The notes: generated by a model not told the origin, from the sequence alone. Shown: positions 34,778-53,013, counted from the stretch's first letter. The stretch: DNA of 64,000 bases from Leptospira kmetyi serovar Malaysia str. Bejo-Iso9 (GCF_000243735.2 NZ_AHMP02000003.1:2034001-2098000), one strand, 5' to 3'. Numbers and translations are program-made.

Positions 34778-35851
34778 GTGGGAAAAACAAAATTCTATCT
34801 CTTCGTTTTTCTATGTTTCCGCGTCTACGCTCCGTTAGGCGCTCAAAGCGCCGAGGAAAAATCCTCCGTTTTCGAATCGAATTTGGATTCTTCGTTTTTT
34901 CTGATTCGGAAAAACTCCGGGTTCGCGTTGGGAGGTTTGGGCCGGGCTCGAAAGAAATTTCCTCCTTCTTTCGGAGCTTGGTTCGAGTTTCCGATCTCGA
35001 ACTCGAGTCAGAATCATCTTTGGAAAACCTCCTTTTTATACGAGAACCACCGGGTTTCGGAGAAAGAACATTCGGTTTCGCATCAACGTTATGCGGGGCT
35101 TCAATATTCTTTTGTTCCGGGGGAGAATTCTCCCTCTCCTTCCGTCTTTGTGGGTTGGGAAAAAAACGAAAAGGACCTCGCCGTGTTCGGAGTTTGTCTC
35201 GAAATTCCGAAACGACAATCGATCCAACTTTTCGGTAAGACCGGTTCGGACTTCAAAAACGTTTCCGTCTTTTTTTATTCTCCGCTGAACGACGAGCTTC
35301 GTTTGTTTTTGGGTGTTTCGAGGACTTGGGCCGAGGCGCGCACCGAGGACCGGTTCAGTTTGGGAATCGGTTTTTCTTGGGAGAATGTTTCTTCTTCGTT
35401 TTTCGGAAATCGAACGGACCGAGCGGCTCCCGCGGATCGAGCGGATTCAACCAACGACTTTCCGAACGAGAATTCTTCTTTGAGCTGGAAGTTCGGCTGG
35501 AACGAACGCGAATCCGGTTTTAAGTCCGAACCCGAACGCGCGAGGCTTGCGGATAAACGCGATCCAAATCCTTCGATGTCGTCGCAATCGCCGATCGCAC
35601 GTTATGCGGTCCTTTTTCTTTCGGTTCAGGAATTGTTGTCGGCTGGGTTTTCTCTTTCTTCCGCTTTGAGAATTTCCAAAGAAAGTTCCCGTTCCAAGGA
35701 AGAATATTCAATTTTTATAAACTCTCTCGGTGAAAAGGATCGATCCAAAATTCTTTTTCTTTTGAAAAAGAAAAATCAGGACGCACACAAACGCGACGGC
35801 TATCGAAAGCGGGATCGCAATTTCCCGCGTTTTTCAAAGGACGTTCGATGA
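34778..35851 (+). CDS. Exported protein of unknown function, first gene of an envelope pair
   Basis: I do not recognise this 357-residue protein. It starts at GTG with a clear signal peptide (hydrophobic to about residue 20, ending near PLGAQSAEE). Residues 30-215 alternate polar and aromatic residues in short stretches, like outer-membrane beta strands. The C-terminal third is different: charged, then helical (about 275-335), with some resemblance to a helix-hairpin-helix, then a basic tail. It overlaps the next gene by four bases (ATGA), and the two probably work together at the cell envelope. Confidence 0.6.
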   Translation: MGKTKFYLFVFLCFRVYAPLGAQSAEEKSSVFESNLDSSFFLIRKNSGFALGGLGRARKKFPPSFGAWFEFPISNSSQNHLWKTSFLYENHRVSEKEHSVSHQRYAGLQYSFVPGENSPSPSVFVGWEKNEKDLAVFGVCLEIPKRQSIQLFGKTGSDFKNVSVFFYSPLNDELRLFLGVSRTWAEARTEDRFSLGIGFSWENVSSSFFGNRTDRAAPADRADSTNDFPNENSSLSWKFGWNERESGFKSEPERARLADKRDPNPSMSSQSPIARYAVLFLSVQELLSAGFSLSSALRISKESSRSKEEYSIFINSLGEKDRSKILFLLKKKNQDAHKRDGYRKRDRNFPRFSKDVR

Positions 35852-37296
35852 GAAAAGTCGTCTTACGCGCGTTTGTCTCGATTTCTTTTTTTGTTTCGCA
35901 TTCGGTTTTCACAAATCCTTTGTTTGCCGTCGAATCCAGAATCGGTTTTACGATGGAAACCTACGAATCGAGATATTCTCATTCGGCAAAGGAGAATTGG
36001 TTTTTCAAAACCGTAAACTGCGACTCGAAGCGGGAACCGCAATCGCGTTCGGAGAACGCAAATTTTTTACCGATCCGAACGAATTCGATTCCGGCGGCTC
36101 CGAATCGGTTTTGTGCGAGCGGTTTTTTCGAAACGAGAAACGGAACTCCGCTCTTCTCCGCCAAAGTCGATCATCGTTTTTTCAGAGCGAGTTTCGGTCA
36201 TCGTTTTCGTCCTTTGGAAAACTTTTATTTCCTACGAGACAACGATTTTTATACGGCCCTTCCGGAAATCGATCAGGCGATTCATAGGGCGGGCTTTTTC
36301 GGTTTCAAACACGGGGATTGGTCCTTAGGAACGTATTATTCCGAACAGGAAGCGAAACGCAAACCAGGGTTTTATCTTTTATCTCCTCGGAAATTGTTCG
36401 AGATCGCGGTTTCGCCCGAATCGAAAAAACATTACGTTTCTTTAAACTTTCAATCTAAGAATTTTCGTCTTCCCGGCCCGAAGATCGTTTCCAGAATCCA
36501 AACCCTCGGAGAAAAAAAGGAATTCGACGGAACGTTTTATTCTTCCCTGATTTCCGAAAGGCTCGACTCCGAGTTTAGAATCACGGGTTATCGGGGCAAA
36601 AGCGAGGATTTGTTTTCGCTCGATCCGGATCGAAAAGAACTCAAAGGAAAAGCGGAATTGGCGCGTTTTGCGATCACTTCGCATTCGGCGTTTTCGATCG
36701 AATGGATTCGCGCTTGGAACCGTCCTGTCCATAATGAAAATAAAATATTCGATTTTAACAATGTGATCGGAGTTGCGGAAGCGTTTTTGTCGAACGAAAA
36801 TTCCTCCCAAAACTCCCCCTCGAATTCCGTTTCGAATCCCAATTCGAAACGTTGGGAAATCATCGCGGGAAAGGCGCCGATCGTTTACGATCCGATCTTC
36901 GGAGGAATTCTTTTTTCTCTGAGGAATTACACGAACGAAACCTTAGGCCGAGGAATCTACTACGGTCTGTATCAAAAACGTTTTACGATCGAAGCCGGTC
37001 AAGAATGGAGAATCAACGGGGACGCGATCAGCGAGGGAAAATGGTCGTTTCGTTTGAACGAGGTTTGGAATTTGGAAGGGGCTTTTTTATTTCAAAAAAA
37101 AGGAAATCATACCGATTCCCTTTTCGAGGCGAGAACCGCGAGAGACGAAACGAGCTTGGTCTTTACCGATCGTTCCTCCTCGTTTCGTTTGCGTTTACTT
37201 TCGCCCTACGTCGCGTTTTCGGTCAGTCATTCCCGGAGAAAGGAACACAAAACGGACGGGATCTGGATCAATCTCCAGGCTCAGTTTCCCTTTTGA
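35848..37296 (+). CDS. Predicted outer-membrane beta-barrel protein, unknown function
   Basis: The 482-residue product begins with a signal peptide (hydrophobic residues 6-29, cleavage expected after LFAVES or nearby). From there on it consists of amphipathic stretches rich in Phe, Tyr, Arg and Ser, and it ends in ...QAQFPF. A C-terminal Phe after an amphipathic strand is the usual BAM signal of outer-membrane barrels. No named family is recognised. It is translationally coupled to the preceding exported protein, and a perfect palindrome ends the unit. Confidence 0.65.
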   Translation: MRKVVLRAFVSISFFVSHSVFTNPLFAVESRIGFTMETYESRYSHSAKENWFFKTVNCDSKREPQSRSENANFLPIRTNSIPAAPNRFCASGFFETRNGTPLFSAKVDHRFFRASFGHRFRPLENFYFLRDNDFYTALPEIDQAIHRAGFFGFKHGDWSLGTYYSEQEAKRKPGFYLLSPRKLFEIAVSPESKKHYVSLNFQSKNFRLPGPKIVSRIQTLGEKKEFDGTFYSSLISERLDSEFRITGYRGKSEDLFSLDPDRKELKGKAELARFAITSHSAFSIEWIRAWNRPVHNENKIFDFNNVIGVAEAFLSNENSSQNSPSNSVSNPNSKRWEIIAGKAPIVYDPIFGGILFSLRNYTNETLGRGIYYGLYQKRFTIEAGQEWRINGDAISEGKWSFRLNEVWNLEGAFLFQKKGNHTDSLFEARTARDETSLVFTDRSSSFRLRLLSPYVAFSVSHSRRKEHKTDGIWINLQAQFPF

Positions 37297-37321
37297 GAAT
37301 TTTAGAATATTCTAAAATTCT
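37296..37321. terminator. AT-rich perfect palindrome between convergent genes
   Basis: The two half sites AGAATTTTAGAAT and ATTCTAAAATTCT meet to make a 26-base perfect palindrome between the barrel gene stop (37296) and the pssA stop (37328). Its placement fits a bidirectional terminator. Related TTTAGAATATTC sequences occur at several other spots in the window. Confidence 0.6.
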
Positions 37322-37327
37322 TTAGGG

Positions 37328-38088
37328 TTAGTCCAGTTTTACGCGGAACTCCTGGATCAAATGAATGAGAAAAGTCATGATTCCGGAAAAGATATAGAAA
37401 AAGATCAATCCGTAGATCAGCCAAGGCCAACGATTGAGTCCGATCAGAGCGAGCAGGATCGTGATTCCCGCCACGAGAAGAAACAATCTCGTAGGACTGA
37501 GTTTGGAACGGATCGCCGCTTGCGGTTTCGAATAACGTATATTGGAAACCATAAGAACCGCGATCAAAACGAATCCCGTGATCGTAAGCCAATGCGGAGC
37601 GGAGTTCACGTTTAAAAAGATCGGAAAAAATCCCACGGTTACGCCCGCGACCGGAGAAGGTAATCCCGTGAACGACTTAGGATCGTGAGCGACGTTGAAT
37701 CTCGCGAGTCGATACGCGGCGCAGATCGGGAAGATCGCGGCGACGAGCATTCCGATCGGAAACATATCTTCCTTTCCGAAAACGTCGATCTTGTATTCAC
37801 AGAGTACCATCTGATACATCAAATATCCCGGAGCGATTCCGAACGCGGTCAAATCCGCGAGACTGTCCAGATCGGCTCCGAGTTCCGAGGTCGCATTGAG
37901 CGCTCTCGCGGCCATTCCGTCGAGTCCATCGCAAAGAGCCGCCAACAATATAAAGAATCCTGCAAGTGTATACGCTTGTAATTCGCTTCCGCCTCTGGAA
38001 CCCGCTTCCGACGCCACGAGCATCGCGCTGAATCCCATCGTAAGATTTCCGAGTGTAAGCGTGTTAGGAACCCAACTGAGTTTGAGTT

Positions 38089-38092
<4 letters not shown>
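37328..38092 (-). CDS. pssA: CDP-diacylglycerol-serine O-phosphatidyltransferase
   Basis: The 254-residue membrane protein has the CDP-alcohol phosphotransferase motif with all metal and substrate residues ([15 protein letters not shown] followed by GADLDSLAD, about residues 54-80). The N-terminal [14 protein letters not shown] is typical of PssA rather than PgsA. It makes phosphatidylserine, the precursor of phosphatidylethanolamine. About seven hydrophobic segments are visible. The ATG overlaps the tsaD stop, placing it last in the ctp-tsaD-pssA run. Confidence 0.9.
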
Positions 38093-39107
<1,015 letters not shown>

Positions 39108-39109
39108 AT

Positions 39110-40778
<1,669 letters not shown>

Positions 40779-40816
40779 TCTGTCCGAAGTTTCAGTCGAG
40801 TTTCTCCCTCTGTCAA

Positions 40817-41428
40817 TCAGTAAATTCGATACAAGCCGATCAACTTGCCCATCACGACCGCTTTCTTGGTCTTGATCGGTTTGTATTTCGGGTTTCTCGC
40901 TTCGAGACGAATCTGATCCTGTTCTTTATAATATACTTTCAACGTGGCCTCGTCTTCGATCAATGCGACTACGATTTCTCCGTTGCGTGCGATGTCTCTT
41001 TTTTCGATGATCGCAATGTCTCCGTCGTTGATTCCGGCTTCGATCATGGAATCTCCCTGCACACGAAGAGCATACATCGGAACGTTTCCTTTAGCCATCT
41101 CGTCGGGAACGGGGATGTAGGACTCGATGTTTTCTTCCGCAAAGATCGGAAGACCGGCCGCGACTCGACCGATGACGGGAATACTCGTGGCTTGCACCGG
41201 AAGAGATTCCATCGGACTTTGACGAATGAGTTCGATCGCTCTGGATTGATTCTTAGCGGTCTTGAGATAACCCTTTTTTTCGATCGCTTTGAGATGATCG
41301 TAAGCGCCTTTTGCGGTGATTCCGAATTCGTCTCCGATTTCTCGGATTGTGGGCGGGAAACCGCGTTCTTTGATGATTGCAGTGATGAATGTAAGAACAG
41401 CCTGTTGCTTGTCCGTCAGGTCTTTCAT
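40817..41428 (-). CDS. lexA: LexA repressor
   Basis: The 203-residue protein starts KDLTDKQQAVLTFI and has the LexA winged helix (TIREIGDEFGITAKGAYDHLKA, about residues 24-45). The cleavage site Ala-Gly lies in VAAGLPIFAEENI, the catalytic Ser in GDSMIEAG and the Lys in EATLKVYYKE. It is the autocleavable repressor of the SOS response, activated by RecA filaments. The ATG at 41426-41428 has no Shine-Dalgarno and directly abuts an operator-like palindrome. A TTG at 41437 is a less likely alternative. Confidence 0.95.
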   Translation of the reverse strand: MKDLTDKQQAVLTFITAIIKERGFPPTIREIGDEFGITAKGAYDHLKAIEKKGYLKTAKNQSRAIELIRQSPMESLPVQATSIPVIGRVAAGLPIFAEENIESYIPVPDEMAKGNVPMYALRVQGDSMIEAGINDGDIAIIEKRDIARNGEIVVALIEDEATLKVYYKEQDQIRLEARNPKYKPIKTKKAVVMGKLIGLYRIY

Positions 41429-41480
<52 letters not shown>

Positions 41481-41591
41481 CTTGTCGGTTCAGTTGGGAC
41501 GGAAGTTTTGGCGACTCCGGGGCGCTCTGCGACCCTCGGGGATTCAACAACGGAACTACGAACGGACTCCGTGGATTCGACCGCTTCCGGC

Positions 41592-42773
<1,182 letters not shown>

Positions 42774-42797
42774 ACGAATCTCCGGGGACGTTTTTTT

Positions 42798-44278
<1,481 letters not shown>

Positions 44279-44279
<1 letters not shown>

Positions 44280-45046
44280 TAAAACATTCTGTGAAGATAC
44301 CATTTTCCCTGCACTTTCTTAAAGTATGGATTGAGAAGTTCCTTCTCCAGTTCTATGTTATCTTTAAATCTAAGTTTCAATTCGCATTCGGTCATACTTT
44401 CGTAATAAAACTCTATCTCGATCCCGCCCGAGAGCAAAAACAAATCTCGAACGGTTTTAACGTTCTCGGAATTCTTTTGTTTTTTTAAAAGTTCCCGGTC
44501 AAAAAAGTAAGTCTCGAAATAATTTCCTTTTTTGGTAAGTTCCTTTTTGATTTCTTCCCGGGTCCAGATTCCTTTCAAATCCAAAAGCAATCCGTCTTTC
44601 GGTGAGACTCGTTCGGGAAGTTTGGAAAAATCTTTGGCGACTGTTTCTTGTACGAGGGTTTTCATCAACTGGAGAATCTCGGGTGTGTCCTTGCTGTGGT
44701 CACCGGTATGACCCGCGAGAAAGACCTTTCCGGCCCCAATTTCCGGGCTTTTGAGATCCGTTCTGCTCAGAAAATGTTCTTGTTCCACGGAGAGCCCGCT
44801 TCGGGTTGTGGACGTCGGTGAAGTCGCGGTTGTCGTTGGTGTTATCGTCGAGGTAGAAGTCGTTGTTGCGGTTCGAATCGTCTTACAAGAAAACGAAAGG
44901 ATCGCAAAGAAGGATAAGAATACGCTTATGAAAGCTCCGACCGAAATCGTTCGGATTCTCGGAGAGAAATTGGACGATGCTTGCGCCGGGGTTGAAGTCG
45001 GAGTCGGTGGAAGCCGATCCAAAAAATATGTCATCTTTTCGCGCAT
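44279..45046 (-). CDS. Lipoprotein with Ser/Thr-rich linker, upstream of the efflux genes
   Basis: I do not recognise this roughly 255-residue protein. A hydrophobic segment ends in AILSFSC, a likely lipobox, preceded by an unusually long N-terminal stretch. A Thr/Ser-rich linker follows (TATTTSTSTITP, about residues 60-85), then a mixed alpha/beta domain with paired acidic and basic helices (about 105-255). Starts at 45046 or 45034 are both possible; neither has a strong Shine-Dalgarno. The frame remains open further upstream but would run toward the divergent DUF1564 gene. Its stop overlaps the TolC-like gene start. Confidence 0.6.
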
Positions 45047-45330
45047 AAGAAATTCGGACCCGGGTCCAGTCTCTGAGAATGGATCGTAAAGTCGAATCAA
45101 GTTTTGTTTTTTATTCGAACCTGTTTTGCGTTCTTGGTGCTGTAGGAACCCTTGCATTCGCCCGAGAAGACCCTTCTTGCGCAACGGCCTCGTGTGAGTG
45201 GGCTTTCGCTCAAACGCGCTCATTGGGAACTTTGTTCGGCCTTTCTGTTTTTTTACGTTTTTGTAATCTTTTTTATGACGATGCGTGCGATTGTTCGTTT
45301 TTAGGATTCGTTGCCGGAACCGAAATCGGT

Positions 45331-45870
45331 ATGGGATATCTGTTGCTCGACGCGGATCAGGAGATCCGTTCCACTCTTCAAAAAGATCGTATGGAAACCG
45401 TTACGTTGTTGCTTCCGGAAGATACTTGGCTTCGTTTTTCAGAAGACGAAGCTCGTAAACTTCCGAAGAGAATTCCTCAGTTGTTACGGACTTACGGGAA
45501 ATTTCTTACGGCTCAAAAACGTTTAGGGAAGAATGCGGGGCGGACCCTTTATCAGCCGAGTCCCGGAAAATCCAAAATGAAACGGATCAATGTTCGTTTG
45601 AGCCCTGGGAGCTGGACGCTGTTCGGTGCGTTGGCTCAGGCTCATGGGGTGTCGCGCTGTTTTCTTTTCAATTATTTGTTGTGTTTGGATTTGGCCGGAG
45701 TCGGGGATTCTATACTTTATACTGTGAACGCAGGAGTTCCCACATTCCACACGAAGTACAGCTATATCCTCCACCTCGATCTTCCCAACAACGGAGTGAT
45801 CCGCAAACTCCACTGCGAACCAGACTCCCTATTCTACACATTGGATTATAGAGATTGGTATCCGGACTAA
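45331..45870 (+). CDS. DUF1564 family protein
   Basis: The 179-residue product matches DUF1564, a family that I know only from Leptospira and that is multicopy there. Visible landmarks are [86 protein letters not shown] and the tail [17 protein letters not shown]. No function is established. The open frame starts at 45079, but the family begins at the Met at 45331, so the inner start is used. It is divergent from the efflux operon. Confidence 0.75.
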   Translation: MGYLLLDADQEIRSTLQKDRMETVTLLLPEDTWLRFSEDEARKLPKRIPQLLRTYGKFLTAQKRLGKNAGRTLYQPSPGKSKMKRINVRLSPGSWTLFGALAQAHGVSRCFLFNYLLCLDLAGVGDSILYTVNAGVPTFHTKYSYILHLDLPNNGVIRKLHCEPDSLFYTLDYRDWYPD

Positions 45871-45999
45871 AAAAAACCGGGCCGACAAACGTAGTCTGAA
45901 CAAAAAAATCCGACCGAGCCACACGACAACGAACGCAAGAAACCAACCGTCCGGGCAAATCAAAAGACGGCCAACACACCAAACAACGTTAGTCGCGCT

Positions 46000-47571
<1,572 letters not shown>

Positions 47572-47670
47572 TTTTTTGTTTTTCTTTCAGGTTCCGGTTA
47601 GTAAATGGATAAAATCCCGAGAATTGGTCCGGGTATTTATCCGGTCTTGGGATAAAATCAATCTTTTTGT

Positions 47671-48206
<536 letters not shown>

Positions 48207-48210
<4 letters not shown>

Positions 48211-48872
48211 TTCTTCGCATCAACGACCTTTCCCGAGAATACGGAAAATCGAAGGCCGTCAACGGGGTTTCCTTCGACATGAACCAATCCGACTATGTCG
48301 CAATCGTCGGGCCTTCCGGGTCGGGAAAAACCACGCTCTTATCCATGATTACCGGAATGTTGTCCAGCTCGTCGGGAGAAGTTTACTTTGATACGACCAA
48401 GGTGAGCGATATGTCGAACGGGAACCTCGCCAATTTTCGCGCGAGAAACATCGGACTGATTTTTCAATTTTCGGAACTTCTTCCTCATTTAGACGTGGAG
48501 GAGAATATTCTTCTTCCCGCGCTTCTCGTCGGTAAATTCAGTCAGAAAGAATATTTGGAAAAATGCGAATACTTGATTCGAAGTCTTCGACTCGAATCGA
48601 TCCGCAAAAGTTATCCGAGTAAACTTTCCGGCGGACAAATCCAGATGACCGCGATCGCAAGATCTCTCATCAACGAACCGGAACTTCTGCTCGCGGACGA
48701 GCCTTCCGGAGATTTGGATCCGGAGAACAGCGAACTCGTCCGAAATCTTCTCTACGATTTTAATTCGAGAGGACTTACGATTCTATTGGTGACTCACGAT
48801 ATGAATCTCGCCTTCGACGCAAAAACAATCTACGAAATGAGAGAGGGAGCGTTTACCCGGGTGGTAAAATGA
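48207..48872 (+). CDS. ABC transporter ATP-binding protein (LolD/MacB-like)
   Basis: The 221-residue ATPase has Walker [17 protein letters not shown] near residue 35, the signature [14 protein letters not shown] near 140 and Walker [16 protein letters not shown] near 160. This order and the short Q-loop segment [17 protein letters not shown] are those of the MacB/LolD group, matching the FtsX-type permease before it. The start at 48207 is set by the ATGA overlap; a longer upstream frame is a shadow inside the permease gene. The substrate is unknown. Confidence 0.88.
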
Positions 48873-49765
48873 AATCCTATCTCGGAATCGACATCGGAGC
48901 CGGGAGCATCAAGGCCAATCTGGTCGATCCTCAGGGAAACATATTAGGAAAAACTCATAGACCTACCGGCGCCGAAACCGACGAAAAACAATTTCTGAAA
49001 TCGTTATGCGACATCGTTTCCGAAATGAAAACTCCGTCCTTGGTCGCGGTCGGAATCGGAAGTCCGGGACCGATCGATTCGGAAAGCGGAATTCTCATCC
49101 AATCCGCCAATCTGCCGCTTTTAAAAAACGTAGCGTTAGTCGCCCATCTCAAAAAGAACTTTCAAATTCCGGTATATTATAATAATGACGCAAACCTGGC
49201 CGCGCTCGGAGAATACCGTTTCGGACTCGGAAAGGGTTCTCAGAGTCTGATCATTCTCACCTTGGGAACGGGACTCGGCGGCGGTTGGGTTTATCGCGGA
49301 AAACTGTTCAACGGATATAAGGGAAGTGGAATGGAAGCGGGTCACGTAACGTATCTTCCCGGCGGATCCCCTTGCGGTTGCGGACAAAGAGGATGTGCGG
49401 AAGCCTACTTCAGCGCGAGCGGATTTTTAAACCGATACGAGGAAAAGACCGGAAACCGTTTGAGTTCCGCGGAAGAATTTTTCCGAAGGAGTCGCAAGGG
49501 AGAATCTGCCGCCTTATCTTTGTTAAACGAAGGCGTCGAAGCCCTCGCACAACTCTGCAGGGGATTGATCCACACGATCAACCCCGACAGGATCGTGTTC
49601 ACCGGAGGAATCGTAGAATCCTGGGATTTGTTCGGCGACTCGCTCAAAACAAGGATCGAAGAATTGATCTTTCCAGTATTCAGAACTTATACGCAAATAC
49701 TGCCCGGAGGAAACGTATCCGGAGCCTTAGGAGCCGCCGCGCTTTGTATGGAGAATCACGAATGA
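48869..49765 (+). CDS. ROK family sugar kinase (glucokinase-like)
   Basis: The 298-residue protein is a ROK kinase. It shows [15 protein letters not shown] at the N-terminus, the sugar-binding [13 protein letters not shown] near residue 104 with the catalytic Asp, [12 protein letters not shown] near 132, EAGHVTY and the zinc motif [12 protein letters not shown] near 169. It probably phosphorylates glucose or a related hexose. Its start overlaps the ABC ATPase stop (ATGA) and its stop overlaps the HIT gene start. Confidence 0.88.
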   Translation: MKSYLGIDIGAGSIKANLVDPQGNILGKTHRPTGAETDEKQFLKSLCDIVSEMKTPSLVAVGIGSPGPIDSESGILIQSANLPLLKNVALVAHLKKNFQIPVYYNNDANLAALGEYRFGLGKGSQSLIILTLGTGLGGGWVYRGKLFNGYKGSGMEAGHVTYLPGGSPCGCGQRGCAEAYFSASGFLNRYEEKTGNRLSSAEEFFRRSRKGESAALSLLNEGVEALAQLCRGLIHTINPDRIVFTGGIVESWDLFGDSLKTRIEELIFPVFRTYTQILPGGNVSGALGAAALCMENHE

Positions 49766-50112
49766 ACGATCCGAACTGCATTTTCTGCAAGATCATCCGC
49801 AAGGAAATCCCCTCCAAAATCGCGTTTGAAGACGAAGAAATATTAGCTTTTCATGATATTTCGCCGCAGGCGCCCGTACATATCGTATTTATCCCTAAAA
49901 AACACATAACCTCCCTCGCGCAGATCGAGGACGGAGATTCTTCCCTGCTCGCCAACGTTTTATTAAAGATCCGGGATACCGCCAAGAATTTGGGAATCGC
50001 GGAAAACGGATATCGCGTCGTGAACAACACGGGGAAAAACGGCGGACAAACCGTATTTCACATTCACTTTCATCTTTTAGCGGAACGCCGATTGCTTTGG
50101 CCTCCGGGTTGA
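49762..50112 (+). CDS. hinT: HIT family nucleotide-binding hydrolase
   Basis: The 116-residue protein has the HIT fold. [15 protein letters not shown] with its Cys pair stands near the N-terminus, [11 protein letters not shown] near residue 38, and the histidine triad appears as [12 protein letters not shown] near residue 97. HinT-type enzymes hydrolyse adenosine phosphoramidates. The ATG overlaps the stop of the ROK gene by four bases. It is of the normal length for the family. Confidence 0.92.
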   Translation: MNDPNCIFCKIIRKEIPSKIAFEDEEILAFHDISPQAPVHIVFIPKKHITSLAQIEDGDSSLLANVLLKIRDTAKNLGIAENGYRVVNNTGKNGGQTVFHIHFHLLAERRLLWPPG

Positions 50113-50128
50113 TACGAGGAACATCACA

Positions 50129-51139
50129 TTGAAACGAATCCTATTCGGAACCGTAGTCAGCTTAGCCGCGCTCGGATTCTTATTTTCAAAACTGGATCTG
50201 AGCGAGTTCGCAAGAATCCAGGAACGTTGGGAACCGATCTATCTGATTCCGTTCTGTGTGTCTTCGGCTTGGGGACTGATTCTTTTTTCCTGGAGATGGT
50301 ATCTTCTCATGGGGAAAAAAATCAACTTCCGTTATGCGCTTCTTGCCTCGTTTATCGGAGTCGGCGCGAACATGTTCCTTCCCGCGAGAGGAGGAGACAT
50401 CTTCCGTTTGTATTTTTGTAAAAAGGAATCCGATCTTCAATATCCCACGTTAGTCACCGCGCTCTTTATCGAAAAAGTTTTGGACTTTTCCTTTATATTC
50501 TCCGCCGGAATCTGCGCCCTTATGTTTTTGGGAATCAAGGACGAAAGTAGCGATTCTTTCTTTATCGTCTCTTCGCTTGTCATCGCGGGTATCTTTTTGG
50601 GTTTGATCGCCGTACGATTTCTAAACGAAACGATCATAAACGTTCTCGCGTGGATCGCGGGACTCGTAGGCAAGAGAGAATGGTTTTTGCACAAACTCGC
50701 GCACTACGTTCGCGATCTCGGAAATTTTTTAGTTCTGAAACGATTCGTTCTTCCCGCGGTGTTGACCGCATTCACTTGGTTGATCGGTTACGCGTTGAGT
50801 TACGGAATTCTTCTCAAACTCGTGGGAATCGAAATGAGTTACGCCGGAATCGTACTCATCATGTTTGCCGGAGCGGTGGGAGTGATGGTTCCTTCGGCTC
50901 CGTCCGGCGCGGGAGTGTTTCACGCATCGGTAACTTCCTCATTCGTATTGATGGGAAGAAAAGCGTCCGAAGGTTTGTTCTACGCGACCACGGTTCATCT
51001 CGCGCAGTTCGTTCTTCAGAGCGTATTCGCGGTAATCCTATATCTCTATTGGATCGTGGACAGAAAAAAACGCGGACTCGGAAAAGCGGAATTCTCCCTA
51101 AGAGAATCCGAAGTGATCGAAGAAGAAAGCGAAGAATGA
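50129..51139 (+). CDS. UPF0104/LPG synthase-like integral membrane protein
   Basis: The 336-residue protein matches the membrane part of lysylphosphatidylglycerol synthase (UPF0104/AglD2). It shows [17 protein letters not shown] near residue 47, the [22 protein letters not shown] motif near 75, [12 protein letters not shown] near 112 and [16 protein letters not shown] near 250. About eight hydrophobic helices are visible. Without the aminoacyl-transferase half it is more like a flippase-type member. The start is a TTG 17 bases after the HIT stop with GAGGA upstream. It closes the five-gene unit. Confidence 0.8.
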   Translation: MKRILFGTVVSLAALGFLFSKLDLSEFARIQERWEPIYLIPFCVSSAWGLILFSWRWYLLMGKKINFRYALLASFIGVGANMFLPARGGDIFRLYFCKKESDLQYPTLVTALFIEKVLDFSFIFSAGICALMFLGIKDESSDSFFIVSSLVIAGIFLGLIAVRFLNETIINVLAWIAGLVGKREWFLHKLAHYVRDLGNFLVLKRFVLPAVLTAFTWLIGYALSYGILLKLVGIEMSYAGIVLIMFAGAVGVMVPSAPSGAGVFHASVTSSFVLMGRKASEGLFYATTVHLAQFVLQSVFAVILYLYWIVDRKKRGLGKAEFSLRESEVIEEESEE

Positions 51140-51279
51140 TCGAGTCCCTAATTTTCCGATTCTAAAAACGCGGGAACGAATCTTTTCCTGCGTCTACTCT
51201 ATCATACCGCAAACTTCGATACTCGGATCGGTTTTTTATGGTATAATCAAAATCCGTAAAATAGGAATTAGGCGGGATC

Positions 51280-52998
51280 ATGGATTCTAAAAAACCGTTT
51301 CAGTTCGGTTTTCTTTCGAATTTTACGAAGATCGAAACTCGAATCTTCCTTACCTTTTTTTCGGGTTGTGTATTGCTCGTAATCATACTCGGAGCCTTCC
51401 TTTTTTATTATCAAAAAAAGAACACGGAGAACGCCGCGATCCAAAACGTAAAGACGGTCGCGGAACAAATGCTCGCGCTTCGGGTTTATTATTCGGACAA
51501 CATCGTAGACAAAGCGTTGCATGAGGGAACCGAGGTCACATACAAATACAAAACGGTTCACAAAAGTATTCCTTTACCCGCGACGATCGTAAAAGAATTC
51601 GGAGAACATCTCTCGCAAAAATTCGAGGGAATCCGAGTCGAGTTATACAGCGATTATCCGTTTCCGAATCGACAAAGAAAAGAAGGATTGGACGACTTTC
51701 AAAAGGAAGCGCTCGTCAAACTTCAAAAAAATCCGGATCTTCCCTACTACGTGTTCCGTGAAATCGATTCTTCGCCTTATGTGCGTTATGCGCTCCCGGA
51801 TCGTATGCAACCTTCCTGCGTCAACTGTCACAACTCGCATCCGGAATCTCCCAAGAAGGATTGGAAAGTTGGAGACGTGAGGGGAATTTTAGAAGTGAGT
51901 ATGCCGATCAAACAAACGGAAAGCGGGGCCGATCTGATTCTTTTTTCGACGATCGTAGTTTTGATCGGACTCGGTACGGTATACATCGTAAATCATACGA
52001 GAAACAAAGAAAACGAAAAAGTCATACTCGAACTCAACGCAAGTCTGGAAAAGTTGGCCGCCTTAGGACAGTTAGCCGCCGGAATCACACACGAACTGAA
52101 CACACCCCTCGGAGCGATTTCCTCGTCGAGTCAATCCCTTTCGGAAATCGTAAATCAAGAACTCAAAAACGTGCCGAACCTTCTAACCGATCTAAACCGC
52201 GAAGACGCAGAACGATTCACGAAACTTTTGGATGAAAGTCTGAAACATATCTCCGAATCGCCGATTCTTTCCAACCGAACGATCCGAAAAGAACTCACCC
52301 AAAAACTAGAAAACGAAAATATTAAGGATTCAGAAATTATCTCGAGCACCGCCGTGGATCTCGGCTTACATAACTTAGGCGATTCTCTGATTCCCCTTTT
52401 GCGTTCCGAAAGAATCGCGGAGATTCTAAAAGCGATCACATCCTTCGTCACCGTCGTTCGTATGGGACAAATCATATCGATCGCAACGGACAAGGCCGCT
52501 CGAGTTACGGAGGCGCTTAAGAATTATCTCCGTCCGGCGACCGAGGACGGAAGGGGAAAAATCCGCGCGATCGACGTGCGCAAGGAAATCGAAAACATTC
52601 TGATTTTATATCAGGGAAAACTGAAATACGACGTCGAAGTCGTAAAGAATTACAAAACCGATAAACAATGTTTAGGCGAAGTGGATAAACTGAATCAGGT
52701 CTGGATCAATCTTTTGAACAACGCGCTTCAATCCATGAATTACAAAGGAAAAATCGAAATCGAAACCGAGGAAGTGGATTCTTGGATCGTAGTTTCCTGG
52801 AGCGATTCCGGAAACGGAATTCCGGAAGAGATTCGGCATAGAATTTTCGATCCTTTTTTCACGACCAAAAAACACGGAGAAGGAATGGGGCTCGGACTCG
52901 ATATCTGCAAAAAGATCGTGGAGGATTTCGACGGAAAAATCGAATTTCACTGCGCGCCCGGCCGCACGACTTTCAGCGTGTGGCTCAAGACCGCATAA
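51280..52998 (+). CDS. Sensor histidine kinase with haem-c binding (Tll0287-like) sensor domain
   Basis: The 572-residue protein has a membrane helix (about residues 24-45) and a periplasmic Tll0287-like (DUF3365) domain with a haem-c motif CVNCH at residues 180-184. [18 protein letters not shown] follows, then a second helix (about 215-235). The HisKA helix has the phospho-acceptor His271 in [10 protein letters not shown]. About 150 residues follow before the ATPase domain with [20 protein letters not shown] and [14 protein letters not shown]. It probably senses redox, NO or oxygen. No response regulator lies next to it. Confidence 0.88.
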   Translation: MDSKKPFQFGFLSNFTKIETRIFLTFFSGCVLLVIILGAFLFYYQKKNTENAAIQNVKTVAEQMLALRVYYSDNIVDKALHEGTEVTYKYKTVHKSIPLPATIVKEFGEHLSQKFEGIRVELYSDYPFPNRQRKEGLDDFQKEALVKLQKNPDLPYYVFREIDSSPYVRYALPDRMQPSCVNCHNSHPESPKKDWKVGDVRGILEVSMPIKQTESGADLILFSTIVVLIGLGTVYIVNHTRNKENEKVILELNASLEKLAALGQLAAGITHELNTPLGAISSSSQSLSEIVNQELKNVPNLLTDLNREDAERFTKLLDESLKHISESPILSNRTIRKELTQKLENENIKDSEIISSTAVDLGLHNLGDSLIPLLRSERIAEILKAITSFVTVVRMGQIISIATDKAARVTEALKNYLRPATEDGRGKIRAIDVRKEIENILILYQGKLKYDVEVVKNYKTDKQCLGEVDKLNQVWINLLNNALQSMNYKGKIEIETEEVDSWIVVSWSDSGNGIPEEIRHRIFDPFFTTKKHGEGMGLGLDICKKIVEDFDGKIEFHCAPGRTTFSVWLKTA

Positions 52999-53013
52999 CG
53001 TTCCCCGCGCTCG

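Noticed and set aside
34693..35238. 181-codon ORF on the plus strand
   Set aside because: Shadow of the exported protein gene at 34778; that frame has a signal peptide and couples to the next gene, this one does not.
45079..45330. N-terminal extension of the DUF1564 gene
   Set aside because: The translation is unlike the family, which starts at the MGYLLLD segment; the stretch instead serves as the divergent promoter region.
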